NCBI GenBank assembly: GCA_009746045.1
Contig: RPFO01000003.1
Span: forward strand, 137,501-201,500
DNA: 64,000 bases
Reading direction: 5' to 3'
Origin: Mesostigma viride
Taxonomy: Eukaryota > Streptophyta > Mesostigmatophyceae > Mesostigmatales > Mesostigmataceae
A program made the position numbers and the translations under genes. Positions within the stretch are counted from its first letter, which is position 1, and each line of letters begins with the position of its first letter. The notes beneath the pieces were generated by a model, which was given only the letters and a program-made list of their open reading frames with translations, ran no database searches and had not been told where the DNA came from. Shown one piece after another: positions 11,652-22,525 of the stretch.

Positions 11652-12636
11652 TTAAAGGATATATCGGTTTCTTTTTACTTTTTATGATACATAGTAGTCG
11701 TAAACGTGCAAGGGTGGCCAGAAATCGCCGAATCCAGCGACCATGCTGCACAGCTTTGGTGTGCCGAAATGCGCCATTTTGCGGCCACCGGCTGGGCCAA
11801 GGTAACGCCATCCATGCCTGGTAAAGCTTAAGCATCGTTTTCCTATCGATGTTTGACATTTATATATACGTTCTAGCTTGTGTAGCACATTCTTTTTGCA
11901 CTATTCATGCTCTTTCTTGACCCTGGCCTGGCCCCTTTCTAAAACACCATTCTTAGATGCTTCCCTCAGTCAGTTGACCTGCCACAGGGTGATGGTGATA
12001 AGTTTTAGAGGCTGTATGGGTTTGAATACCTCCATATATGTTTGTTATACATTTCCCATACACATATTGCATGAGTGTGAGGCAGTTGGCTGGTCTCTGT
12101 GGCATCATCAAGCACGTAACTGGTGAGTAAAAGCTTCCCATTGACAGCATGTGCCACCAGGTGTGCTGGCCATCACCTGGCAAGCTATAGCAGCTTAGGC
12201 CTAGTTTATCCTTGCTAGGGCAGGCTGAAATAGGCTCAACACCACTAGTTTGTTGGTGGCTGCCTCCTAGAATGCATGCCTTGCGTAGGGTGTCCGTACC
12301 ACGTTACCTACGTGCATGGACAAGGTGGCCGCAGTGCCCGCTCTTCTCGTTAAGCGTGGCATGTGGCCAGCTTGTATTATTGGCTGCAGGTGGTTGCCCT
12401 GTCTTATTTTGACATATCTGGGCTTAGTTTGTGCATCTCCATGGGTTTATGCCCCCCAAGGGGCCCATATGATGCTCCGTACGAGCCACGAGCCACGAGC
12501 CACGAGGTAGCCATGGCTGACGGCGGAGCTCATAACTTTCACGTTTGAGCACCGAATTTAGCCGTGAATATCACTACCGCTTCGTCTTTCTAAGACGCAC
12601 ATGCTGATATAATTTTCCGAATCTAAAACGCAATAT

Positions 12637-13983
12637 ATGACGAGCAAACGCCTGTCGACGCAACGCAGTTTGGCGGATGCGCTCGCCTTTGACAATGCGG
12701 CAGCTGAGGCTGCCGCCTCGCCAGATCCGGCAGGCAGCGGTGACACTAGTCGTGCACTGGTGGTCACCCAGCAACCTCCTGGCCTCAATGCTTCGCCATC
12801 GGCATCGCCCGACCCTAAACGCGCCCGCTCAACCGACAAACCAGGAGGGTCTTCACGCCCCTCGGAACCGCGCTTTCAGCCCCAACCTTTCCAGGTCGAT
12901 GATTACGACTGGACCACCATTTCTCCGAGTGATGCTATGCATCACATCTTCTTCGGGGACTACGCCTCGCTTTACGACCTGTGCCTCCATCTCCACGCCA
13001 CTGGACGCCTCCTCGTCACCGACGGCCGACGCTGGCACAACGTCCGCGAGCTGTTCGGGTGTCCCCGCCCCCAACTCCAACACGCCGTCCTCAACTCTCT
13101 TCTCCAGAAGTCTGACGGCGAGATCTGGGCTCCATCCATCTCCGCCCCCGCATTCCGTTCCATCCTCACGGAAGCCTTTCATGAGCACGTGACCCCCCTT
13201 GCTGCCGACATAGCAGCAATCGGCGGCACGCTGACTGCTGAACTTCCTCACATTTCCGCCGCCGCCGCCTCCACCTCCACTGCCATTTCCGCCTCCACTG
13301 CCAACATCAAAGCCCAGCTCCTCGACATCGACCACCGCCTTCAAGCCACCGCCAACGCCCTTGAGAGCTTGCATGACACCGCCGGCCTCACCGCCCAGGC
13401 GGTGAAGGACATCGCCGCCCAGCCGGCTTCTGCTGGCCCGGCCGGCGATGCTCCCTCCTCCTGGGCGGACTTGCTTAAGCAGCACACCACCTCCACCACC
13501 TCCACCATCTCGGCACAACTCAAGCAACAAGCCCTCGACCTTCGCGAGGAAACCGACATCGCCCGGCGCAGCCACAATGTCATCGTCAAGCACTTCGACC
13601 AGCCGGCAGGTGAGACCTCCACGAGCCTTCTTGAGGCATTTAAGCGCGACATTCTTGCCCCCATGCTACTCACTGGTGAGCTGGACATGTCGGCTGTCCG
13701 CCTCCCCCGCGCGCGGGGGAAGGCTGGCCCGGCACCCGTGCTCCTCACCTTTAAGTACATGGCGGACAAGCTGTCGTTCCTTAAATGCCGCAAGAAGCTC
13801 TCGAGGACTCGCTTCACGCTGGACGACGACTTGACCCTGGCCCAGCAACAGCGGCGACGCGAGCTATGGCCGACCTACCTTCAGCTCCGGCACAGCGCAG
13901 GGGGGAAGCCGGTATACTGGAGGGGGGCGGTCATCCACGTTGACCACAAGCCCTGGCAGCCCCCTCCTGCCACCCCAGACTAG
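12637..13983 (+). CDS. LINE ORF1-type RNA-binding protein (448 aa), intact
   Basis: The N-terminus is Ser/Ala/Pro-rich with a basic PKRARS cluster near residue 67. A helical, heptad-like Ala/Thr/Leu region at roughly residues 190-270 could form a coiled coil. From about residue 313 (NVIVKHF) the order resembles the RRM of L1 ORF1p, followed from about 393 by a C-terminal domain with DDDLTLAQQQRRRELWP. This corresponds to the EDL-x-KRKEL-P signature of Transposase_22/L1 ORF1p C-terminal domains. The expected role is coating the element RNA in a ribonucleoprotein. The ATG aligns with the start of the relative at 14800-16209 (both begin with SKRLSTQRSL after the first residues). No disabling mutation was seen, consistent with a young insertion. 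Family assignment is from motifs only. Confidence 0.8.
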   Translation: MTSKRLSTQRSLADALAFDNAAAEAAASPDPAGSGDTSRALVVTQQPPGLNASPSASPDPKRARSTDKPGGSSRPSEPRFQPQPFQVDDYDWTTISPSDAMHHIFFGDYASLYDLCLHLHATGRLLVTDGRRWHNVRELFGCPRPQLQHAVLNSLLQKSDGEIWAPSISAPAFRSILTEAFHEHVTPLAADIAAIGGTLTAELPHISAAAASTSTAISASTANIKAQLLDIDHRLQATANALESLHDTAGLTAQAVKDIAAQPASAGPAGDAPSSWADLLKQHTTSTTSTISAQLKQQALDLREETDIARRSHNVIVKHFDQPAGETSTSLLEAFKRDILAPMLLTGELDMSAVRLPRARGKAGPAPVLLTFKYMADKLSFLKCRKKLSRTRFTLDDDLTLAQQQRRRELWPTYLQLRHSAGGKPVYWRGAVIHVDHKPWQPPPATPD

Positions 13984-14370
13984 GGAATTCATACCAGTAG
14001 TGTAGATTAGTCAGGCTTAGCCTAGCATGTGGCCCACGCGCATGTGCGCCCATAATGGCCCCCATGGATGTTGTCTACAGAATTTAGCCAAGCCCTGCCT
14101 ATAACGGGACCCCCATGGATGTTGCATTAAGAATTTAGCCATGCTATGCAGTGCAGAGAGATGCTCTCTGTCGAGAAGCCATGCCCTAGCTCTTGTATAG
14201 CCATGATGATCTTCCCCCACATGACATACTCCCCCTTAGCTGGGCATAGTGTGAAGATCATGAGGGTGCAGGTGCCCTAGTGCACCTAGAGCAAGTGTTG
14301 TTTACATTCCCACCCTTGCAGGAAGTAGCTTAGAATGTATGATAGGCCATATGCCCCTTCTCTGGGCTAT

Positions 14371-16363
14371 TAATTAATTAATTAATTAGGAACATAACTC
14401 CGTTGGGAGTATATGTAGCACATAGCCCTGAGAAGGGGCATATGGGCCTATAATACATTCTAAGCTACTTCCTGCAAGGGTGGGAATGTAAACAACACTT
14501 GCTCTAGGTGCACCAGGGCACCCGCACCCTCATGGTCTATCACGCTATGCCCGGGTAAGGGGGGAGCATGCCTGTGAGGGGGAAGATCATCATGGCTATA
14601 CAAGAGCTATGGCATGGCTTCTCAGCAGAGAGTGACTCCCTGCATGGGCACAACATTACTAAATAAGGCTATGCATCGTCTGGAGTGTGGCACATCATAG
14701 GCACACATGTACATGATTAAATAAAGCGCGGGGCTTAGCTGGGATAGTGCCTCTAGGAGGCGTACATGTACATGGCCACGGTCTATCTATTCTGCACTAC
14801 TACTGCTGTATTCCCCTAAGCTGGGGCGTCTGGAGTCGCTGGGGCCGCGGGGGGGGGGGGGTCGCCTGCCAGGGCTTGTGGCCGACGTAGATGGCCGCCC
14901 CCTTCCAGTACACCGGCTGCCCCGCCTTGGTCTGCCGGAGCTGGAGGTAGGTCGGCCATAGCTCCCGTCGCCGTTGTTGCTGCGCCAGGGTCAAGTCGTC
15001 ATCAAGGGTGAAGAGAGTCTTCTCGAGCCGCTTGCGGCGTCTGAGAAAAGAAATCTTGTCCGCCGGGGTCTTAAAGGTGAGGAGGAGCGGGGGCGGCCCT
15101 GCCTTACCCCGCGCGCGGGGAAGGCGGTGGGCAGCCAGCTCTATCTCACCGTTAAGGCCCATGCGACCAAGGATTTCTCTCTCAAACGCACGCAAAAGCT
15201 TCTCGGAATTCTCACCTTCCTCCATCTTGAAGTTCTTGACAATGACGTTGAGGCTGCGCTTGGCGAGCTCGGCCTCCTCGCGGAGGTCAAGCGTCTGCCG
15301 TTGAAGCTGGGCTGCGACGGCGGAGGTGGTGGAGGTGGTATGTTGCTTAAGCATGTCCGCCCAGGTGGTGATGGGAGGAGCATCGCCGGCCAGGCCAGCC
15401 GAGGCTGGCTTGGCGGCAATGTCCTTCACCGCCTGGGCGGTGAGGCCTGCGGTATTCTGCAGAACCTCGATAGCAATGGCGTTGTCCTTAAGACGCTGGT
15501 CGATGTCACGGAGCTGGGCGGTGATGGCGTCGGAGGTGGAGGTGGTGGCGGTGGAGGAGGCGAGGAGGGTGGAGGTGGCGGTGGAGATGGTGGAGGTGGC
15601 GGTGGAGAGGAGGGGGAGCTCGGCAGCCAACGTGCTGCCCATGACCGCCACATCTGCTGCGATGGGGGCCACGTGCTGCTCGAGGGCCTCCTTGAGGAGT
15701 GAGCGGATGGAGGATTCGGTTAAGGTGGTGGTGAGGGGCTTTGGGGGCCAAAGCTCCTCGAGGGAGCGGCCGAGGAGGGAGAAAAGGACGCGAATCTGAA
15801 GGTGGGGGCGGCGGCATTTGAGGATTTGGTCGAAGTTGTGGGTGCGTCTCTGGAAAGCATCGGTGAGGCGGCCCTGATGGAAGAGTTGCTTGCACATCTC
15901 GAGAAGCGAGGCATACGATCCGAAAAACACGTAGCTCAGGATCTTGTCGGGGTTGAGCTTGTCAAAAAAGCCGGGCTGGCTGGCGTCAAAGTCGAACTCC
16001 TCCCAGGTCGGCTCGGCAGGGCGACTGCGCTTGGGTTCAGGCGACGCTGCTGGCGAGGCGGCCAGCGGGGGCTGGGCGACCACTAGAGCTTGGCTAGTGG
16101 CGCCGCTGCCTTCTGGACCGGTTGGCGAAGCTGCAGCCGGGGCTGCAGACGTATTTTCATTGCTAAGCGCAGCCGCCAGGCTGCGTTGCGTCGAGAGGCG
16201 TTTGCTCATCGTATATTGCGTAATAGCTTCGGAGAATTAGATCAGCATGTGCGTCATAAAAAGACGCGTCGATTGTGATATTCACGGCTAAATTCGGTGC
16301 TCAAACGTGAAAGTTATGAGCTCCGCCGTCAGCCATGGCTACCTCGTGGCTCGTGGCTGATGG
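14371..16363 (-). mobile_element. ORF1-only LINE, inner copy inserted in the outer one
   Basis: On the minus strand it runs from CCATCAGCCACGAGCCACG (5') to hairpin ACTCC-CAAC-GGAGT (14397-14410) and a (TTAA)n tail ending at 14371. An exact 11-bp duplication, CTCTGGGCTAT, flanks it (14360-14370 and 16364-16374). Removing the insert joins the 3' UTR of the outer LINE to its hairpin. At 1993 bp it appears full-length, with 5' UTR, ORF1 and 3' UTR but no ORF2. Confidence 0.88.
14800..16209 (-). CDS. LINE ORF1-type RNA-binding protein (469 aa), intact
   Basis: Same architecture as the protein at 12637-13983: Ser/Ala/Pro-rich N-terminus with EPKRSRP, a Ser/Thr/Leu repeat region that may form a coiled coil, an RRM-like stretch starting near LNVIVKNF (about residue 335), and a C-terminal domain with TLDDDLTLAQQQRRRELWP at about residues 401-419. 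The N-terminal 30 residues and C-terminal 140 are closest to the outer copy, while the middle differs strongly. These are thus two subfamilies, not one duplicated element. The frame is unbroken. The 5' UTR shares GAGCACCGAATTTAGCCGTG with the outer copy, which may hold an internal promoter. Confidence 0.8.
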   Translation of the reverse strand: MSKRLSTQRSLAAALSNENTSAAPAAASPTGPEGSGATSQALVVAQPPLAASPAASPEPKRSRPAEPTWEEFDFDASQPGFFDKLNPDKILSYVFFGSYASLLEMCKQLFHQGRLTDAFQRRTHNFDQILKCRRPHLQIRVLFSLLGRSLEELWPPKPLTTTLTESSIRSLLKEALEQHVAPIAADVAVMGSTLAAELPLLSTATSTISTATSTLLASSTATTSTSDAITAQLRDIDQRLKDNAIAIEVLQNTAGLTAQAVKDIAAKPASAGLAGDAPPITTWADMLKQHTTSTTSAVAAQLQRQTLDLREEAELAKRSLNVIVKNFKMEEGENSEKLLRAFEREILGRMGLNGEIELAAHRLPRARGKAGPPPLLLTFKTPADKISFLRRRKRLEKTLFTLDDDLTLAQQQRRRELWPTYLQLRQTKAGQPVYWKGAAIYVGHKPWQATPPPPRPQRLQTPQLRGIQQ

Positions 16364-16437
16364 CTCTGGGCTATGTGCTACATATACTCCCAACGGAGTT
16401 ATGTTACAATTCAATTCAATTCAATTCAAGGGGCCCA

Positions 16438-17900
16438 CGGTGCCTTTTGTGTGCACCCACTTGTCTACCCAGTGTTATAGTGTTATAATTTCATGGGTGT
16501 GGGGAAAAAAGGAGGGCTGCTTATTTCAAGCCCATATGCAGCCACGAGGGTCTACATATATTGCTTTTACTCCAAAAAATTCAGTGCCTGCAATACTTGA
16601 CCCATGTGGCATACCGGCCCCTTGTAGTGTGAGGGGGTCATAGTTTACGAGACCCATGTGTCTTCAACTTTGAATTTCACATAGCCAGGCTGGGAATTAC
16701 ATGCCAAGACCATATACTACATTTTTTTATATATCTCAGAGAATTCATAACTGGCCTCAGATAGCCCATATCATGCTTGCTTCATTAGATGTGTTTAATT
16801 GAAATAAAGTGTTATAACGCAAAAAATTGCGTTATAAATGTGCTAACGCGAGTTAACGAGATTTGGACGGCCGGAACCACAAGATATTGGCTATACCAAG
16901 GAGACAGCCACGAATGCTGTTTCATTCCATGTTCGATGCATCGACGGCGACAGCATCGGTCTAAAACCCTACCACTACACACTTGGAAGGACCTGATGGA
17001 GCCCACATCATGATGACATATAGCATATTGTGCACAGAGTGACGAGACACGTCTATGCATTTGGACCCATTTCTATACCGCCCCTAAAAAGGTCCCTCCA
17101 AGTGGAGCTTCTCCATGCCTACCGAAAAAAGGAAAAAAAAAACTCGATGAGCTAAATCCCAGGCCCCCGCGCTGGACTTGGCCCAATCCCCTGGAGCCAT
17201 TCGTGCACGCTCATTGACGAGCGCAAAAGTGCCAGTGGGGCATTCTGGGCAGCAACGATGCCCCGTCGCATACAGCATTTCGTGCACAGTTAGCTGGGCT
17301 GTTTCAGAGCTTCTTCTGGATACCTGGTACGAAAAAATTGCCCAGGCTGCGCCACTGCACGAAATCCTGTACAGGTGCATGTAGCCCCACCCCGCCCGCG
17401 GCGAGGCATTACAGCAACCACCCAGCACTGTTAAAAATACAAAGTGATACAACATATGGATCAGACAACGCGTGGAGAAATCATACGGACGGCTGCAGCA
17501 GCGGCTGCTCAATGGGAGTGAGAAAAAGAAAAAGGCAGCCGCCCTGGCCTGATATGAAATTCCCAATGCCTTCACCGTCAGCGATGTCAGGCATGGCTGT
17601 TCCTGGTGTTACTTTCTGATTTGGTTGGGTGTTCCTGGTGTTACTAGCCACTACCGGTGGACACAGCAGATGTGCCCGGGGCCCTGAGGCCTTGGATGGG
17701 ATACTATCAAATTCTTGGTACCATACTGGGTTGTGTGCGCGCTGCCCCGCGTCAGCTGGTTGATATGCAGCGACTCAACAAGCCACTGCTGGCCTTTGTG
17801 AGGGCACACCGGGGTGTAGCCGCCAGGCCGTCGAGGGACAACCGAAAGGCAGCGGTACTATCATCGCCAGGCAGCGGGATGAGGCGAGCCAGGAAATTTT
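16438..17900. other. Spacer downstream of the WRC gene
   Basis: Mixed-composition DNA with a duplicated GTTCCTGGTGTTACT at 17598 and 17631. Apart from the candidate inverted-repeat end at 16810-16857 no feature is recognised. The last few hundred bases may include the 3' UTR of the minus-strand gene ending at 18045. Confidence 0.4.
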
Positions 17901-18044
17901 GCTGCTATACTGGGTAATACCTGCTCCGATCCTACCAAGCAGAAGCCCGTGCTAGCCGGCATCCGCCACGAGTCGTCTCTGAACACAGCTGGTCGCCTTG
18001 ATAGAGAGTACTCAAGCAAGCCGCCCCGTGCATGCATTCGCCCG

Positions 18045-20485
18045 TCACTCGGCACTCCACGCGTAATGCTGCGGACGCGGCCCGGGAGGGTGGGCCTCCG
18101 CTCCCCCCCCGCCCTCGCCCCCCCCCGAGAGCCCCCAGTGTGAATACGGTGCGCCGCCCCTGCCCGCAGCAGCGCCGCCGCCCCCCACGTCCTGCTGCCC
18201 AGGGCGCACGATGTGCAGGGACCCGCCCGGCGAGCCTGATGGCCCACTGCCGCTCGCTCCCCCCGGGGGGGGGGCGTAGGGGTGGGGACCGCCACCACCC
18301 CCGGCGTCCCCCTCCATCCCACGACCCGGACCGCGCACATCCCCCCGTACAGCCCGATGCACCCCTCCACCATTGATGTCTACCCCGGCCCCATACACAT
18401 CCGGCATGCCTGAGCCAGGGCCATACATGTCGGGGCGACGCCATCCCATGGCGGCCGCCTCCGGGGGCATCATCCCCGGCACGCCACCCCCGGCCCCTGG
18501 GAACTGCCTCGCCATCACCATCCCCGCGTACGGCCCCTGATCCGGCCACCCGCCACCTGGTGCGTAGCCCATCCCAGGGATACTCCCCGCCGCGATGCTG
18601 CTCGCACCGACGCCCTCCATGCCCGGCCAGGACTTGACACGAAGACCCTGTGGGTCATTGCTGTAGGCAGCTGCTGCCGCAGCTGCCGCCGCGGCGGCGC
18701 TCGTTGGCCCTGACATGGCTGCCGCCCGCTGTAACGCATGAGAGAGGTCCGGAGGGAGGCCCGGGATAGGTGCGCTCCCGCCACCTGGCAGACGGTGCCC
18801 TCCCCCCGCTGCGCCCGGCATGAGACCTGGAGGGAGGAGACCAGGGTGCATCCCTGGCGGCGCACCCGGAACCCCATTGGGGGCCATCGAGAGGCCGAGG
18901 TTGATGCCAGCGGCTGCCCCCCCAGCCCCGTTGCCTAATCCTGCCATCCCCATGTGGTTCGCGTGACCAGAATTATTGTCGAGCCCGCCAGCGGCACCAA
19001 ACGCCTGCCACGCACGCAGCTGGTCCCACATGGCCATGCTCTCGGGGCCACCTGGCGCACCCGTGCCGCCCCCTGGCATGGAGGGCCCGCCGGGAGGTCC
19101 ACCCACGGACAGACTCAAGCGCGTTCCCCCCCCCGCGCCACCCCCAGTGGTGGTACTAGGGTCCCCACCCCCGCCACCGCCGCTAGAGGACTCCAATCCG
19201 AGCCGAAGGCCCAGAAAGGAAGCATCCCCACCCGCCGCCGGGGCATTGCGACGGTCTTCCCCCTCCAGTGGCTGCCGGGGAGCGCTGCCACCTCCGACGG
19301 GCTGCGTGTTCTGCCCCGCTGCCGCGCTCAAGGCCACCACGCCCCGGCCCTGCCCCTGACCCTGGCCCTGCGCGGCGCCTCCAGCACCGGCCATGAAAAA
19401 GCCGGCGGTGTCGGGGCCGCCCATCCCTAATGCTTGCGCCTGCTCGCGCGTCAACGCCCCGTACCCTCCGGCACTGGCGCCCGTCACACCGCCAGGCCCT
19501 TGAGATTTCCCGTCGGACGACGCTCCCCCCACCGACCCCTCATGACGAGGAGACGACCCGGGGCCTGCCGGCCCACCCCCGCCGCTGCTCCCAAACGCGC
19601 CACCCGGGTACCCTGCTGCACCAAACGGCTGGTTCGGGGCCGGCCCGCGGCCGACGTTGCCCGGAAGGCCGCCCGCATGTCCATTTGCGGCGTTTTCCGC
19701 GCCGGGCGCAGGAGCCTCAGAGCCCCCCGCGGACCCCGGGGGCCAGCCAGTGCCCGCCGAGGTGCCCGGAGGTGGCCCCCCCATGATATTCCCGCCAGCC
19801 CCGCCATACCGGCCCATGCCCATGGGCGGCCATCCCCGGCTCACATCCACCATGGACGGGCCCAACGGCGGCGGGGGCGGCCCCCAGGGTGACCCAGGGA
19901 GCATGTAGCGTGCGTCCCCCGCCGCTGCGGCCATGTTGTACCCGGCCGCCATGAGCACCGAGTCGCTCCACGCGCCGGGAGGGGCCATTGGAACCGGCAT
20001 CGACATCGGGCCCATGGACATGCCCAACGGGATAGGCCCGGGGGGCATCGGCATCATCCCTGGGAGGGCGTATGCCTGCATGGGGACTCCCATGCCACCG
20101 GGGGGGGGGGGGTGCATGCCATCCGCACCCGTGGAAAGGGACCCCATCGGAGGGACTGGGAGACCCGAGGGGCCAGATCCCGGCCGGGCGGCCGGCGGTG
20201 GGAGGGGCCCGGCCGGGGGCAGAGCAGAGGGTAGCCGTGAGTCCATGCTGGCAGAGTAAGGGGAGGCGGCTCCGGCGGCCGCCATCTGGACCCAGGCGTC
20301 CATCCCTGGGCCCCCTGGGCGGCCGAGTGCTGGCCCCCAGATCAGCTGGGGTGCTGGGGGGCCCGCGCCCATGCCTGGCCACGCGGCGCCGGCGGCCCCC
20401 GGGGGCACCATGAGTGGCACGAGAAGAGGGCGGGCGCCGGGCAGCACGTGCTGCTTGAGCTGGGCGACATGTTCGTCATCAGCAC
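18045..20485 (-). CDS. WRC-domain regulator, exon 2 (812 codons, C-terminal part)
   Basis: This long GC-rich exon starts after a TGCAG acceptor (last base 20486) that follows a long pyrimidine tract. It continues the split Gly codon left by exon 1 (phase 1) and begins ADDEHVAQLKQHVLPG. The protein is Gly/Pro/Met/Ala-rich and probably mostly disordered. EAR-like repressor motifs occur: LGLRLGLE (genomic 19190-19215, about residue 560), RLSLS (about 591) and NLGLSM (about 666). A poly-Ala run lies near residue 732. The stop codon is at 18045-18047. Together with exon 1 this gives about 951 residues. The role as a transcriptional regulator is inferred from the WRC domain and EAR-like motifs; no DNA-binding domain other than WRC was recognised. 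Confidence 0.75.
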
Positions 20486-20551
20486 CTGCACGTATCGTGG
20501 ATTGTGGGAGGTGAAAATCGCGAGTACAATGTGGGTGGTGAGGCGTAAGGG

Positions 20552-20563
20552 GGGGGGGGGGGG

Positions 20564-20642
<79 letters not shown>
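20552..20642. repeat. (GA)n microsatellite at the intron acceptor
   Basis: About 15 G followed by roughly 39 GA dinucleotides. On the coding (minus) strand it is (CT)n-(C)n, 65 bases or so upstream of the exon 2 acceptor, where a polypyrimidine tract is expected. Confidence 0.9.
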
Positions 20643-20645
<3 letters not shown>

Positions 20646-21697
20646 ACAATACGACCATGAGATCACATGCATGAGCTGGATGATATAATTGATATAGAAC
20701 AATTGACCTGATATAGCACAATTTTTTTTATATGGAACCACTCAACCATGGGGAGACACTTTCATGAGTGAGATAATTTCATGACAGAAAGCAAATGATA
20801 ATTTATTAGTTCACAAAACAAAGGATTGCGTGAAAAAGAAAGACACATGCAAAGTTTCATTTCTGAAACGCAAAAAAGTTTCTCTACATTTTCCTTTCAA
20901 TGGAAGGCGTGGATGGAATCACTGGAATGGCTACAGAAACAAACGCATGTATGTAAACAAGGCCGTTTTCAGTGCCCTGAGTAGCTGGGGCATTTGGGGA
21001 CAGCAAGACAGGCTGGAAAGTTTTCATGTATGCAGGGGGAACAGGGCATGCGCGGAAGTGCATGCACTCTCACGCAAACATAAGATCCAGATGCCCACGA
21101 TTTTGGTCACCATCATCCTCAGCATGGCCTGGCCACAGAAGGCCCAAACTACCATCTCACAAGGGAACCTGTTCCAATTACTGGTATAGAAAGGCGTGTG
21201 TATGTACAAGAGAAAAAAGGAGATGAGAACAGCTAGGCCACTGCCAAACGAAACAACAGCGCCAAGGCCATTAGACTGGCAAGACAAAACGCCAGTTGAA
21301 AACAATAATAAGGAATTTCATACGTTTAGTTTGGCTTGTTGGACAAGAGGACCTTAGGATGGGACGCAGCCATGTAAATGCTATATGGCATACTTCGAAA
21401 AAAAACTTCACGCTACAGGCAGTAAATGACAGGCTTTAACTATTCATCTCCCAAGAATAGCCCGGACAGGAACGTATACATTTGCAAGTAAGATGCTGTG
21501 TAAGACAGTGACCCAGGGACAAACGTGAAGGAAAAAATACTTCAGTTTCATGTTATAAAGCTAGCCAGCAAGGTGAGAATTCCCGCTCTTAATATGAACT
21601 GACGTTTCGGGGATAGCAAGTCAATAACGTCCAAGTGAAAAGGCCAAAATATACAGGCATTCTTCAGGGTTCATGAACCAACAAGAGGAACTTCAGC

Positions 21698-21719
21698 CCC
21701 CCCCCCCCCCCCCCCCCCC
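21698..21719. repeat. Poly-C run
   Basis: An uninterrupted run of about 22 C residues in the intron. Length in an assembly is unreliable for such runs. Confidence 0.9.
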
Positions 21720-21823
21720 GGTTCTAAAAGCTTTACTGTTAGAAACAAAACCTTTCTAAGCGACTGTCTAAATCCATAGGATGATGTTTGACATTATTTT
21801 AAAGATAAAAGCAACAAATTTTA

Positions 21824-22525
21824 CGGTGTTTACACACCAGGGGTAAAATCTGGGGAATTCGGGTTTAGTTAACCATTAAATACCCCCGTTTTGTGTTCAC
21901 ACTTGCAACTTCCAAGGCAACCAGTATATCGGCCGAATTCAGTATATCGGCCGCATATCCCGCGTACAGGGTCACTTCCACCAAAAATCGGCTGAAATTC
22001 CCGAATTCCGTGGAAGTTGGAGAAAGAGCTCTTCCGCCAACTTCCACGCTGAACTGCCCGACTTTTGCTCCCTCGCCTGGCAGGGCCCACAGGGCATTCA
22101 GTTTAGTTCAGTTTCTCTTTCCACTTTGATACTTGAGATTCTAGTGCTTCCGTATCTTTCTTGCCTGCTCAGGACAGGCCCAGCTGGTGGTGACTGACTG
22201 ACCCACGCGCCGCACCTAACCAGCCCCGCGCCCCGTTGTTTAAAATTTGCACATTTCCCGCCATCCACCAGGCTTCCGCACCGAACGTGTACCAATTTGC
22301 ACGGTGCTGTACCATCTCCGTATTCCATTGTCCCGAAAATTTTCAGTGCAGAATTGCACCAAGTGTGAACGAGTCCAGCTGCCACGAGAAAATTCCCGGG
22401 AATTTCCACATCGACCCTTCAGCGCGTCGGATTGCGTCGACTGCTACTGGCGCCAGAAAGTCGGGGGAAATCGTGATAAGTTTACGAAACAAGTCCCCGG
22501 AGTGAACCCCTAGTGTAAAACACTG
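21824..22525. mobile_element. Inverted-repeat element in the WRC intron
   Basis: The left end GTGTTTACACACCAGGGG and the reverse complement of the right end GTGTTTTACACTAGGGG match with small differences, about 700 bp apart. No coding region was found and the target duplication is unclear, so this is a candidate MITE only. Confidence 0.45.

Larger units (their letters stand above)
9879..12328. repeat. Repeat R, copy split by the piggyBac-like element
   Basis: The left arm is 9879-9975 and the right arm 11656-12328. Joining the arms at TTAA restores the sequence seen at 10368-11125, which shows that the 1.68-kb element was inserted into this copy. Confidence 0.75.
12468..16427 (+). mobile_element. 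ORF1-only LINE, outer copy
   Basis: Flanked by an exact 10-bp target-site duplication, AAGGGGCCCA (12458-12467 and 16428-16437). From the 5' end it carries a short repeated ACGAGCC leader, a 5' UTR, one intact ORF1 (12637-13983), a 3' UTR with a duplicated CCCCCATGGATGTTG segment, the hairpin ACTCC-CAAC-GGAGT (16386-16399) and an (AATTC)n tail. A second LINE interrupts it at 14371-16363, leaving the last 53 bp of the outer copy (after the inner duplication) beyond the insertion. No endonuclease or reverse-transcriptase frame is present, so mobility must come from another LINE. Confidence 0.85.
9488..16857. mobile_element. Candidate 7.4-kb element bounded by inverted repeats
   Basis: The left end at 9488-9530 (TTAACTCGCGTTA, then ATAACGCAATTTTTTGCGTT) recurs in reverse complement at 16810-16857 with a few mismatches and a small spacer difference. 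Both ends contain a self-complementary AACGCAATTTTTTGCGTT segment, as in foldback-type termini. A piggyBac-like element, repeat R and nested LINEs lie inside. No target-site duplication or transposase was identified, so the two ends could also be separate insertions. Confidence 0.4.
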
